Below, piece after piece: positions 45,201 through 56,879 of a DNA stretch of 64,000 nt. The DNA is taken from positions 744,001-808,000 of the forward strand of contig CP085827.1 in assembly GCA_020809705.1 (NCBI GenBank), in the 5' to 3' direction. The notes beneath the pieces are model-generated. The model did not search any database, was not told the DNA's origin, and saw nothing but the letters and a program-made list of their open reading frames with translations. The position numbers and the translations under genes were made by a program. The stretch comes from Calonectria ilicicola (Eukaryota > Ascomycota > Sordariomycetes > Hypocreales > Nectriaceae). Position 1 is the first letter of the stretch. Every line of letters starts with the position of its first letter.

Positions 45201-46915
45201 ATGCCGCCAAGCACCACTCCCCTCCGAACCACCCGACACCACATCCAAGGGCTTGGTGTCGTTGAAGGCTTCGAGTTCCCCAAAGGCGTTCGCCAGTTTT
45301 GTGGCATTCCCTACGCCACAATCACAAAGCGGTGGACCCGCTCCAAGCTAAACACTTCATGGCCAAATGACTTCCACAATGGCACGAAGCTGGGGTAAGA
45401 TGCCAATGAACAATTAATTGCCCGCCGAGAGCACCTCGCTAACTTACTCCAAGCTGCAGCGCACCCCAGCCCCCAGAGTACAAATTGGGGGATCCCATGA
45501 TTCCAGTAGCTCCTACTTCTCACTATGACAGTCCCATGGAGGACGAGTACAGTTGTCTCGTCATGAACATCACGGTTCCGCCCGTTGAGACACCCTCCAA
45601 GGTCCCAGTCATGGTTTATATCCATGGAGGCTCTTGGCTGTTCGGTGGGAGTTTCAAACCAGCCTACGACAACGTCAATCTTGTCACCCATTCCATCTCT
45701 CGAAACACCCCTGTCATCGCCGTTAACCTCAACTATCGCATCGGCCTCGGGGGCTTTCTTGCTTCTTCAGCCATCAAAGCTGACTTGGAAGCTGACGGCT
45801 ACTCTGGGGTGGGCAACTTTGGGCTCTATGACCAGCAGGTTGCACTGCACTGGGTGAACCGCTACATTGCATCATTTGGCGGTGACCCAAACAATGTCAC
45901 CATCTATGGTCAATCCGCAGGCGGGATGAGTGTTGCGCACCAGATGGCTGCAAAGGAACCCGCACCATTTAATCGTGCCATCCTCATGTCAGGTCAGCTC
46001 AACACGCTCCCCACTTGGTCCTTGGAGCAGCACGAAAAACATTACCGCGCACTCTTGACCTACCTCCAAATCGACCCAGATTCGCCATCCGCATTGGAAC
46101 AGTTGCGTAGCGTTCCTCAGTCGACCATCGCGAAAGCAACACTTCCACTGGAGGGTGTGTTTTTGGCTACAGGAAACCCGTGCGACGATGGTGTGTTCCA
46201 CGCTGAGAAGCCAAGTTTTGACAAGATAGCTTCTCCTCCAGCTTGGATCAAGTCATACATGGTTGGAGATGTACACGACGAGGGCGTGATCGCCCGCCAA
46301 AGCTTTGCAAATGAGAATTTTGCCTCTGTTCGGGATCGTATGGCCATGCACATCGGCACGGAGGCTACAAATACCATTCTTCCGCTCTATGAAATCACTC
46401 CAGATATGTCCCAAGAGCAACTTATTGAGAAACTGGAGGCTTTTCTTACCGACGGACCATTCAGAGTCCAGAATTGGCTCTCGGCTCATCGCTCCGAGAT
46501 TCCGCAGACTTTTGGTTACCATTTCGACCAAATCTGCACCCATGAGGGGCCCTTCAATGGACTGGCCTATCACTGCTTGGAACTCTTGTATCTATTTCTC
46601 AACTTTGATGAGAAATTGACCCCAAAGCAACAGGAACTGTCTCGGGCCATGGCCGGGCACTTCCTCGATTTTTCTTACGGCAAAGATCCCTGGCCACGTG
46701 TTCGTGACGGTGATTCCTGGATGAGGTATGGGCCGAATGACGAAGCTAAGCTTGTGACTGAGTCTGAGGATGAGCCCGTCAGAAAGTACTCGCGGATGCG
46801 CCACATCATGGACCTTGGTCTTTATCAAGGGCTTGAAGCAGCCGCTGATGAAATTGCGATCCAAAGATTTCGAATGGGAACTTTTGAATGGAAGCCGCCC
46901 GTCCAGGCTCACTGA
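45201..46915 (+). CDS. Type-B carboxylesterase/lipase
   Basis: Exon 1 is 45201-45394 and exon 2 45460-46915 (an acceptor six bases earlier, at 45453, would also keep frame), giving 549 residues. It belongs to the carboxylesterase B (alpha/beta hydrolase) family: VMVYIHGGSWLFGG forms the oxyanion hole, TIYGQSAGGMS carries the nucleophilic Ser in GxSxG, and AYHCLELLYLF carries the catalytic His. RQFCGIPYA near the start is the usual family entry. There is no signal peptide (the N-terminus is MPPSTTPLRTTRHH), so it is probably intracellular. Substrate is unknown; members hydrolyse varied esters, including xenobiotics and secondary metabolites. The two closely spaced acceptors could give a two-residue isoform difference. 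Confidence 0.94.
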
Positions 46916-47087
46916 TCTCGACGCCAATTGCAGAACAGGGACACAGCTTGATGTTGACTTTGCTTGATTCATAGCCATCACGATATAATTATTGGAATTT
47001 AATATTATAAAATAGCCAAGTGCATTGCAGTGATTGTGTTATCTCTTTCTACAGTTATGTACTGATTTAACTTTGGACCGTCCAGAT

Positions 47088-48691
47088 TTAACATAGAAAT
47101 ATCTCAATGTTTAGCTCCGCAGCTACTTCAACGGCCAAGGACAGTCTAGACTCATCAGCTCGCATCTGTGCGATTTCCCACACTTTCTCTATTACTTCCC
47201 ATAAATTCTGATAGTTCTGCCATTTAGAAACATTTATCATTGTCTGGAACAAAGTTCGTGCAAGATCGCGCTCGATGGTGTTGTCCTCAGCAAAAATACA
47301 GGCCATAAATAAAGGATACAGGTTCACTATCGCAAGAGAATCGACAGATTGAAACGTTCCAGAATCTATAAGCGCTTGAATGGCTGCAAAAAGCTTCATT
47401 CTGATTGACTTGTCGCTGGGTCTTGTGCTAGGATGGTCGAGTTCTGTATCATGCTCTAGGTCAGCGCCGGGAGCATGTAGTGCGCGACTGTGGAGTATCC
47501 CAGCAGTACGGGTCGCCTCCCACATGTGCACTTGCGTAAAGCAACTGGCTGAGTCATCCGTCCATGATTGAAGCTGATGCTCAGCCTGCGGTGATTCCAG
47601 ATCAGCTAGCAAGCTGATGAGCGTGTAGGGAAGACCCGAACTTTGCTCGATCCCCGACCGGTTCATGGGTACTACATAAACTTTCCACAAATCCATCGAG
47701 CTGCTTATTCTGTTGATTGTAAAATATTCAATGTCCAGTATGGCCACCACTTCAACCATATGTTCAGCAATTTCCGAACGCTGCGTGCCGCTTAAAAGGC
47801 CTCTGTGTTCTAGGAGAGCACGTAAGCCTTCAAGGAGGGGTGTCCAAATGTACAGAGAAGCTATCTTTCATTCCATTAATTTAATCTTTTTTTTTCTTTT
47901 TGGAAACAGTTGATTTAATACCTACACTAGCTTTGCAGATCAAGATTCCTGTTGCGAGCGTTGGATCCAAGCTCACAGCTTCCGGGTCATCGAGATTCGT
48001 CTGGTGGGCGAATAAAGCAGATTGTAAATAAATTGGCGTTAGATACTTCCACTTTTCTGTGAAACTTGCTTGATATGCAAAGCAAGTGTGCCGCAGAGGA
48101 ATGCAATGGTCAAGTAGGGGGATTACATCTGACTCGATCAAGCTATCTTTATTTCTGCGCGTAGTGAGAGTGAGGTAGCCGTGAGCGATGACTAAAGTTT
48201 AATTAGAAACCTTCAGAAACCATGTATGTAAAAGTCTACCTCACAGTCTTTGAGTAATTCTTCTTCTATATTTTGGTCTGGTAGTTCGGCGGCCCTGATC
48301 ACCCGTCTTGATCCGGAAAGGAGGTGGAGTGCATCTGGACCGGTGTTTAATGAATCAATTTGATCTTTTTCGATCATATCACCAGATGCCTTGCCGCTTG
48401 TCTTGTCAGAAATTCTTGCTCGAGCCTTCGACCTTCTATAGGGACGAAGAGGCATCGTGAAAGGACCTGTCGACTGTTCGTCCCCACGCGGTGCCCAGGT
48501 CAAGCGCACTTCATAACCCTCGCACACCATGCCGGCCTGTGTACATAGTGTGCAAATAGGACGAATCTCGTCGCATTTCTTGTGACGCCTTTTACAAGTC
48601 CAACACCTACGCGTCGTTATTTAGCCCAGTTCCGCGTCTCCCCGGAGTGAGAAAAGGAAGAAACGAACCCATTCTTAGATCTGCGAACCAT
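47088..48691 (-). CDS. Zn2Cys6 transcription factor, four exons
   Basis: Exons (minus strand) 48669-48691, 48221-48606, 47926-48146 and 47088-47864 join to 468 residues. The zinc cluster follows the first splice directly: CWTCKRRHKKC then DEIRPICTLCTQAGMVC, a full set of six Cys near residues 9-36, so it binds DNA as a Gal4-type factor. A basic linker follows (PYRRSKARAR). The remainder is the weakly conserved helical region of the fungal Zn2Cys6/DUF3468 type, with the block QSALFAHQTN and, after the third intron, LEGLRALLEHRG and LPYTLISLLADLES. The second intron (GTTTCT donor) is the least certain; a nearer GTAGAC donor would break the frame. Targets are unknown. Confidence 0.83.
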
Positions 48692-50141
48692 AGTTTTAGC
48701 GAGGGTCTTTGGATTTTCAACGACCGGCGAATCCGCGAAAGCAATGTTGGATGCGCACACAGAGGAATGTGTGAACAGAGCTAGTCTTTTCATGAAGCGG
48801 AGATGGCGCAGGTTTGTGCTGACAACCGAAAATGAACCGAGCGTGACACGTCAGACGATCCCGCGATCCATCGTTGTGTTTACAAGCCAAGTTTGCGCAT
48901 TACTTGAGATGTTTGGGTGACCCCATTTGTTACTATTGGTAGATAGAATGCGATACAAGTGTTGGGGATGAATGGTTGCTGGGAGCGACAAAAACACGTC
49001 ACCATCGCTGAATGAATCCAAGAAAGGTCACTGATGCCATATTTCATTTCTCCATTACCTGATATATTTTAATACCCCTTTCTCATGAAGCCTTGTTCAG
49101 AAAAATTTGAGCAGGTTGTGTGTATTTGTTGGCTACGCGTTCAGTAGTTTGAATCCGACGTGTTTTGATTGTCGAGTACAGAGTGTGATCGTTCCCACTC
49201 TACCCTGGCCAACTCCACAGTTTTGGAGGTTGGTTTACCCTATAGCTCCAGACATTCACCAACCTCAAGTATCTTCTATTACAATCGAAGATTGAGATGC
49301 AAATGAATAAGATGGAACTAAATTTGAAAAAATCATCCATAAAGGCCAGCGGCGATGGGGTGTTTGCATACTATCCTATAAAGTACCTATGCTTGGGATA
49401 AAAGGCATCGCCACAACGTCGGCTTCAAGTAGCGGGACAAGTGGAACTATACACTAAAGCCCCAACCAATTCTGAAACGAATACGCTGAAGGATACTCTC
49501 GGCCAATTCTATTAATATGTTTCTATAGGCCAAGGCCGTCAAAAGATTGCTTGTTGGGGAATTTTACCCTAGATTTTTGCACACAACTTGGGAGTTTTAG
49601 CTCGGAATCGTCCCTGTCTCGAAAACTATAGATCTAGGAGTTTTATCTGACTACAAGATATTAACCCCAAAAGAATTTCTGGAGACTAAAATGATAGAGA
49701 AATAGCAGCTCTAAGTCTACGAATGAGATATGAAACGAGTCACTGTCCCAACGCGCAGAGTAGTTAGTGGTGGATACGGGGAAACCCCGGACATGGGCCA
49801 AAGACTCATGTGGCTCTGGTAGATTCACCAAAATTTGATTGGGTTGAAATCGATGCCTTGTTTCTTCCGTGCCGTGATTTCCAAGTCCAATGGCTGAGCA
49901 CTGATCCATGCGAATTGTTCGAGGCTAAGGAGGCTAGAACCAGGCGAAAATTGCACGCTTTCCGGAACTGGCTACGATCTCTACATCATGGCCGCTGGCC
50001 AAGTGAGTCTCCCCCTTTTGAGCTGGTGGGGATTCTGTAGTCGTCTCCGGGCTCCTCCGTAGACTTCTGTTTTTCTACAATGATCCATACCACCTTTCTT
50101 AAGGTCGTAGACGCCCGAGCTTGTCAAAACCATTCCTGATC
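48692..50141. other. Intergenic region, no gene seen
   Basis: About 1.4 kb between divergent genes. It may hold an unseen first exon of the GH16-like gene, because that gene lacks a clear signal peptide. Other frames look like chance. Confidence 0.4.
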
Positions 50142-51101
50142 ATGGCGTCAGTGGTTCGGGACTGCGACTGTGGCTTCATTGATTCTGACGACCCCACAAA
50201 GAGCGTCTTCAGTAGCTTTCTTGTCGTGAACTTCAGCTCCATCACGAGTGAAAAGCTTAATGACCTCTTCATTCCAGCCACGTACGAAATCTCTCAGCGT
50301 GGATCGCCTTACACCAGAAATTTCTCGGATCAACAGGTCCAGCTCTCCGAGGATGGACTCAACCTCATAGTCTCACCTTCGTCAGATTCAAAAACGGTGC
50401 CCTGCGCCCAAGTCTTCTCCCGGGCGGCGTCGTTCTTCTACGGCTCCTATCATGCACAGTTCCTTCTCCGAGATGTACCGGGGACAGTCACCGCCTTCTT
50501 CAATTACAAAAATGACAGCTCAGAGGTCGACATCGAGTACCTGAGCGCCTGGAAAGTGCCGACGCTGCTGTACACTACCAAGCCACAAATTTACTCCGAC
50601 AACGGCAGTCCAGACAACAGCACCTACCAGCGAGAATCGTGGAACGGTACCCGTACCTCTTTTGACCAAAACGTCCATGACTGGTCTTTCGTGTGGCTGC
50701 CTGACATTGTCCACTTTGGTCTCGATAAGAACTACTTTGACTCTATCACCACCCACGTACCCCAGGCGCCCGGCCGTCTGGCTCTGAGCCAGTGGTCCGA
50801 TGGCAACCCAAACTACTCGCTTGGACCACCAACGAAAACCAGCACCGTCACCATCTCGTTCCTCTGGGCGGTGTACAACGATACGAACGCCAACCCGCTC
50901 GCATGTCAAAAGACTACATCGGCGTGTACTATTACGAACGGTGTTTTCCAGGCCGACACTGACTCAGGGGGAGACGACAATAACGACACGGGGTCCTCGT
51001 CAGTGATCATCGTCAATTCTGCATACCCCACAAGCCCAGGAGTACTTGGTTGGATTTTTACGCTATTTCTTCTCTTTTGGCTTAGTTGCAGGCGTTACTG
51101 A
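50142..51101 (+). CDS. GH16-like (concanavalin A-like) wall-glucan enzyme with hydrophobic tail
   Basis: From ATG 50142 the frame gives 319 residues. It begins CDCGFIDSDDPTKSVF, an entry typical of fungal secreted GH16-like proteins. The core has the catalytic signature SSEVDIEYLS (E-x-D-x-x-E), preceded by FFYGSYHAQFLLRDVPG and followed by HDWSFVWLPDIVHFGLD, all family-consistent. The tail has a Ser/Asp/Asn-rich linker, then VLGWIFTLFLLFWL and a short basic end, so the enzyme is probably membrane-bound or GPI-anchored. Members cut or transfer beta-glucans in the cell wall. No signal peptide is visible at this start; an upstream exon, with an acceptor such as CTTAAG at 50103, is likely. The true start is therefore open. 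Confidence 0.82.
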   Translation: MASVVRDCDCGFIDSDDPTKSVFSSFLVVNFSSITSEKLNDLFIPATYEISQRGSPYTRNFSDQQVQLSEDGLNLIVSPSSDSKTVPCAQVFSRAASFFYGSYHAQFLLRDVPGTVTAFFNYKNDSSEVDIEYLSAWKVPTLLYTTKPQIYSDNGSPDNSTYQRESWNGTRTSFDQNVHDWSFVWLPDIVHFGLDKNYFDSITTHVPQAPGRLALSQWSDGNPNYSLGPPTKTSTVTISFLWAVYNDTNANPLACQKTTSACTITNGVFQADTDSGGDDNNDTGSSSVIIVNSAYPTSPGVLGWIFTLFLLFWLSCRRY

Positions 51102-54100
51102 TGGTAATACCCTTTTATACAAGTTGTGCGTGTGGGAAGATGAGCAGAGCTTTTGTGCTCTCAGTAATCTCTCTGCAAACCCTAGGCTTCTTTGGTGTCT
51201 ATTACGGCGTTATAGCGATTCTACAAGTGTGTAAGAAAGCACAATATGCTGCGTAAAATATTGTCTTGGTCTGAGATAGTTGGTGGTAATCAAATTAGTA
51301 TCATTAGGCGAATGTACATATGCTTAGGTCTCAAGTTATTCGAGAACTGGTGATGCCCAGTCCCCAAGTCCAGAGTGATCCAAGGACCTGTAGTTTGTGG
51401 GAAGCTCATCGTGTAGTGTTGGGGCCTGGATGGCCCTCGAATTGCAAAGAAGCCGAACTAACCGTGTCTGGGCAAATGACCGTCACATTCACCATCGTGA
51501 TCTACCTGAATATCGCGCATTGGCGTGCAGTTGAAGCCTGAAAAGAGACTAGCGGATACTAAGCCTCATCATGGGTTGCCTTGTGGTAAGGCCTGGACTG
51601 AATATCTTGGTTTCTGGGCGGATTTCAGCTAGTACCTTCTTGGCTAGCATAGAAGACGCCATGGTAATGATGCAGAATCCGCATAGCACGGCTGTTTCGA
51701 CTGACACTATGGGTACTTCTTCGACATTGGTCAACGCCTAGGTCAAAAGAATCCCAGCCCGTCTTGGAGTTTAACCAAGTTGGGCATGGCAGCCGATGCT
51801 CTTCTGCACTGAGCCACTTTGAGCTTCATCTTTGCCATCTTTTTGCGCCGAGTGGATGAAGGCTTTTTTTATGTAAGCTCGGAGGAGCCAGGCAGGTAGG
51901 CGGTAAAGACAGCATAAAAGTATGGCGTGAATGTTGAAGTTGGGGATAGCAAAAAGGAGGCTGGCTAGATTACCGCTCAACCTGAACATGCTATCCATAA
52001 TGCTAAGAAGAAATTTCTGTAGATCCAAGAATGAGAAGGGATTTCCCTGGGTCGTTCAAGTCCTGAAATTTGTACCTGCGTATTTCGTCCCCGCTTGATG
52101 TTTTTTTTTTTCTACTAGAGAGTGGATTAGTGAATGACCACCGTGGTTGACTCACGGCCAGAATTGCTTTTTCTTCGTCACAGTCACTCATACAATAAAC
52201 ACAAGAGTGATGATCTACGAGCGCGAAAGACTGAGTAGTTATCATCAGTCAAGGCAGCTGCTCATTGAAGTGGCGAAATTACTGGCGCAAGAAAAAGCAA
52301 AAGATGTATATTCTTCAAGCTCGAGCGTTCAAATTATGGGTGAGCACGCACAGAGCTTTGATGGTTGTCGGCACTTGTCGTGGGCTAGAGCACGCACGTG
52401 GCAGCTTGTCCAAGTGTCGTTAGAAGCTCAACTCAGCGGGACGAGATTCGCACAGGGCGGGACTCAATAGAGTTTTCACTCTTCTCCGCTGTGGATTGCA
52501 TCGTCATAGATCTCGTCACTCAGCCACTCATTTTCCTTTTGTGATTCGGATTGAAGTGCCGAATGTCATACGCAAAAAGCAAGTATGCAGCCAGTGCTAA
52601 TCACGGGACCACACATCTCCTTTCCCATGGCGATGGGCAGCAAGCATGCGCACTGTATCGATTTGATAAATTCCGGTTGTGACGTGGGTCTCGGTGCCCT
52701 ATCCACTACCAGTGGAATCTTCCAGCAGGGAATGGGTTGTTGTTAAGATTGGACATTCCACTCACTACTGCACTTCGGATTTTTAACGTGCATTTGATCG
52801 ACCTAACAAAAGAGAATATCCAAACCCACGCCAAAACCCGAAGCAATGGAGTCGATACGTAATCATGCCAATGCCAAGGTCTTGGCTACAGGTCCAGATG
52901 CGCTCTGTCGGTGTTAACCCTGATCGTGAATCCTGTCAGCCAGCCACGGGTTGCCATTTTGAGTCGGATCCCAGTGTCTGGAGGCGATCGTACCAGAACC
53001 ACGGCATTGGGATCTGAATTCTTATTTTCAGAAGCGGAGTCCCTTCACCGTGATCCTGCTCTTGATTTGTGAGAAGCTCAGTTTTGTCGTCTCTGTGGTT
53101 GATCATCAGGACACCCAACCACGATGCCATCACTTGTACTGCATTAAGGAACTTGATGACCAAGTGAGGCCTGGTATTGCCGGAAGGGCTGCCGAGAGGG
53201 CATATTTTTGATTTCTCAGTTTGATTTCTCCAACACTCCACGGAAAGCCGCATTCAAGTTTCAACCACATGTTCAATAACGATCTGCTGCGCAATTAGCC
53301 TTAAATTCACGGTTGTTGAAAGAACTAGTTCCTGTTCTTTCAGCGAATGCCTTCGTATTGGATGAGCTCCACGTCGTTACAAGGCATCACCGAAGAGGGC
53401 GTGTCCGTAGAAAACTGTTGAGACTGTCCTTTTCCTAATTAGTGCAGGTGTCCGAGGCTAGAGCCGGTGCGCCTTTCTCTACGGAGCGGCAAAGGCGTGT
53501 TGTCCTTGAGGCGTGTGGCTTGGAAAGCTTGGCACGGGAATCTGAAATTGGGTGGTTGGACATGGGACAGCTCACAGTTGGGATTCTGACCGGGACTCGG
53601 AACGGGAGGGATCTGGCAAGCAAACTAAGGACTGGGAGCGCATATCCCGCCATTCATTCTTGCTGCCGAGGTTCAAATTTGATGCCCTCACGCTGACTTG
53701 GAAAGAAGAATCTCCTTTGCTGCGAATAAGTTTCCCCTTCGTTGATGGCTTCACTACTTTGCACAGTGTTGATATGGGCAGACTTCAGAATCTCTAGGGG
53801 TAGCTCAAGGTAGCTTGGATTGGATGCGAGCAAGTGGTTTGGTTCTACACTGGCCCCAGAGAAGGATTGATGTCACAATCAAAATAACGACAAACCCTTA
53901 CTCAAATCACGCCCTGGACGCACAAGGAATATCAATCGCGTGTCAATAGCGTGGAGGGATGCGATATTTTACGGTTGACAGGATGCTGAACACACTTCTG
54001 AAAAGCAAAATAACCATGGTGGAGGTGGCAACAATGACACACATCACAGAGCCGCAGATTATTGTTTCATGCATCATCTTTGGGCCAAAGATGAGCGCGT

Positions 54101-56879
54101 ATGCGTCAATTTTCCCCATATCACTAGGAACATTTTGTCAGCTCGCGGATAAGCTTAGTTAGACTGAGGCTGACCGCCAACACATTGTGCCTTGTTCAGT
54201 AACTATTGAATGATTTCTCATTCCCTGATCCCTACGCTTTGCCGCTGATATTCCAAACTATGTCAAATCAGTAGACCATGCGACTTTTGGGGGGCTGCAA
54301 TGTATTGATCTACCCAGGTTAACCAGACCGGTACGCGGTCTGCCAGCACCAAAGTAACACGGGCGAGCTGATGGCCTGTGGGACACCATTTACCTTTGCC
54401 CGCCCACATAATGGATATTCATATTGACCAGGGAGTGCCAAGTGGTTCAGGAACAGCTAGATTTCCTACTCTGCGTATCCTGGCGAACAGAGTATCATTG
54501 GGCAATCTATTTCTGGCGAAAAGAAAGAAACAAATTAGGTTCTTTTTGGCCAGATGGGGCGGTCCTGTTGCGGGGCCGAGCTTTTGACTCTGACATTATT
54601 TACTTGCTCAACCATGAAAAATACATGTGGTCGTGTTGAGCGGCCGCAATGTGTTCCCCACCTTAGTTGGCACACCAAAGCGCTCACCCGTCCCTCGAGC
54701 ACCGTAGAAAATCCCTGATTGTAATATTCTCTTAGCTCAATAAGGCTAAAACCATGGCGTTCAAGGCCGTTGCAATTTTTTCTAACGCAGTAATGCTATT
54801 GTCTATAATAAATGGGGAATGTAGCTGGAGGCTACGCCCAACAGCCGCAGGGCTAACTACAAATGTAGGGGTACCTGTCTAGGCACTCCACTCATCAGGG
54901 GTTTCATCCATCCGTGGTCTCGACCTCAGCCCTAAGACGTGGCTGCCGTTGGCGCCCGCGTCGTCCGCGTAACGCCGTGGCTTGTGGGCCGGAAAGACGG
55001 CAGAATCCGTCGGCCTTGTCTGGAAAATACATGGATATGCACGTATAACTTTGACAACTGGAAGAAGCTTGATTTTTCCATGGATCAGCAATTTATTTGA
55101 CTAAATCTTCAGCTGATTATCAGTTCGCCTTGCTGCCCCCCTTTCCACCGTAGGGCTCCATTGATCGTCCTTGATACACGCAAGAGGAGGGATTTATCCG
55201 CACCATGTGGGGGGCTATCTGATGCAAATGCCGACCCAAGCTACTGGTGCCACTGCTTAGTGCTGGAGTATATGTGCCGGTCTGCGGGGGAGAGGCTTCC
55301 CACCAACGGCGAGAGAGTAGGAAAGAAGAATGCCATGGACGGAGTAGATCCCAAAACAAAAATTTCTTGCTTTTACACCATTTTAGGCGAGTCCGCCTAA
55401 TAGTAGTGGGGGCAATCTGTCTTCAGCCTCAGAGCCAGCGATGCTCTCATTGCAGCTGCCTCTTGAAAATATGCATTGTCTGGATGATGCATGTCTTTAA
55501 ACAGAAATTGGAAATACTGGCACTCACTGTATTTGGAGCAAGCCCATGAAACTAGATTCCTCAAGGGTTATTAAGAGATTTGATCAAATGCAGTTATAGC
55601 CTTCTCTATTTTCCAACGTATCTAGGGACACGCCTGATAGGCACAGAGGGCTTTGACACACGGATAGAATGTAGGTAGGACGAATTCAGTTAGAAGCGGC
55701 TGGAAAAAAGCATGAATAGTAGGCCTCCACAGCTCCTAATTCCCAAAAGCCTAGATGTCTGTGGGCTTGTGCATCCAGCCAGATTCAAGAAGCATGTGCA
55801 TGGTTGTGTTGGCATTTGGACCTACCTGGGCTCGTTCCACCAGCTCGGGTTTGCCGCCATCCATCTCATTTGCTAAATTTGGGAGTTATTGGCTGTGATT
55901 TTGATCTTATGAGCTGTTGCTCACTAGGTGCATGGGGCTATTATTCCCATGGGCTCTTGGCAGGTTGGCATATCCCAACTTGCCATCGGAGGATAAGTGG
56001 CATAGTTCTCCTCACTTGGGCAAGATTACGGCGTATTGACCCAAGTAAGGGTATGCCGTTACGCACGGGAAATTACTTTATACCAGATTCCACGTATTTG
56101 CAGTACCTAGGAGTAGATTAGAGCCATAGGGCAAGGTCCTTCCATGTTATATTGCGGGGCGTATTTTGGAGTGTTCCCGCGTTGAACATCGTGGATCCAT
56201 CTGCGCTCTCAGACGCCGCCACCTGACATGGCGACGCTAAGCATCCCTTTTGGTATTCTGAAGGTACCTAACGACTGAGATTTCTGTTCGCCGATCTCCG
56301 GCAGCCTCATGAATGTACCCGTGGCAGCACCCATCCCAGCCCATTGGGTAAGCCACCATGCACAGTTGTAGAGGTTTCCCCTGTCACGGTTCAACGCCAT
56401 GATGGGCTAAAGCACGCCTGAACAAGCTGAATCTAGTACACATCTCAGCTTGCCACAGGTGATAAACTTATGTGGAGCGAGATAGCCGTGCTTCTGAAGT
56501 ACACGGACAAAGCTATTGGTAACCACCCCCATGGCACCAAGTGGAATTTGGGATGTTCTCGAGATCAGCTAGCCCCATTACCTTTCAGCTCTTCAATAGT
56601 CCGGTCCAGACGCTATTCAATATCTGCAGTTGAAACGATAGTTTGTTTGTGTGGCGTGTAGCCTAAGCAAATTTTCATCTCGAACGACAATGGCTGACTG
56701 TTTGGATCGGGAAATTAAAATGCTAAGGCTTGAGCTGTCATTACTAGCAGTTCTGCAGATCTCCCGGCTCGTCCTTAATTCTTCGCGTTGGCCCATTTTA
56801 ATACCTTCGTGGTGGTCAACATTCGCTCAGTCGCGTTGGTTCACGTTCATTCTTTCACCTTGAGCCAAGTTAATATACG
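51102..56879. other. 5.8 kb gene-poor stretch
   Basis: No intact gene is supported. Many short frames occur on both strands, none longer than about 110 codons and none with a domain. A tiny spliced frame at 51980-52245 is noted separately. No terminal repeats or transposase pieces were recognised, so I cannot say whether it is mobile-element debris or plain spacer. Confidence 0.5.
51980..52245 (-). CDS. Possible tiny two-exon gene, unrecognised
   Basis: Exons (minus strand) 52156-52245 and 51980-52075 would encode 61 residues. The 80 bp intron has a perfect GTGAGT donor and CGCAG acceptor. The product starts MITTQSFALVDHHSCVYCMSD and ends in an aromatic stretch, YRNFFLALWIACSG. No family is recognised. 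It lies alone in a gene-poor region and could be chance. Confidence 0.2.
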
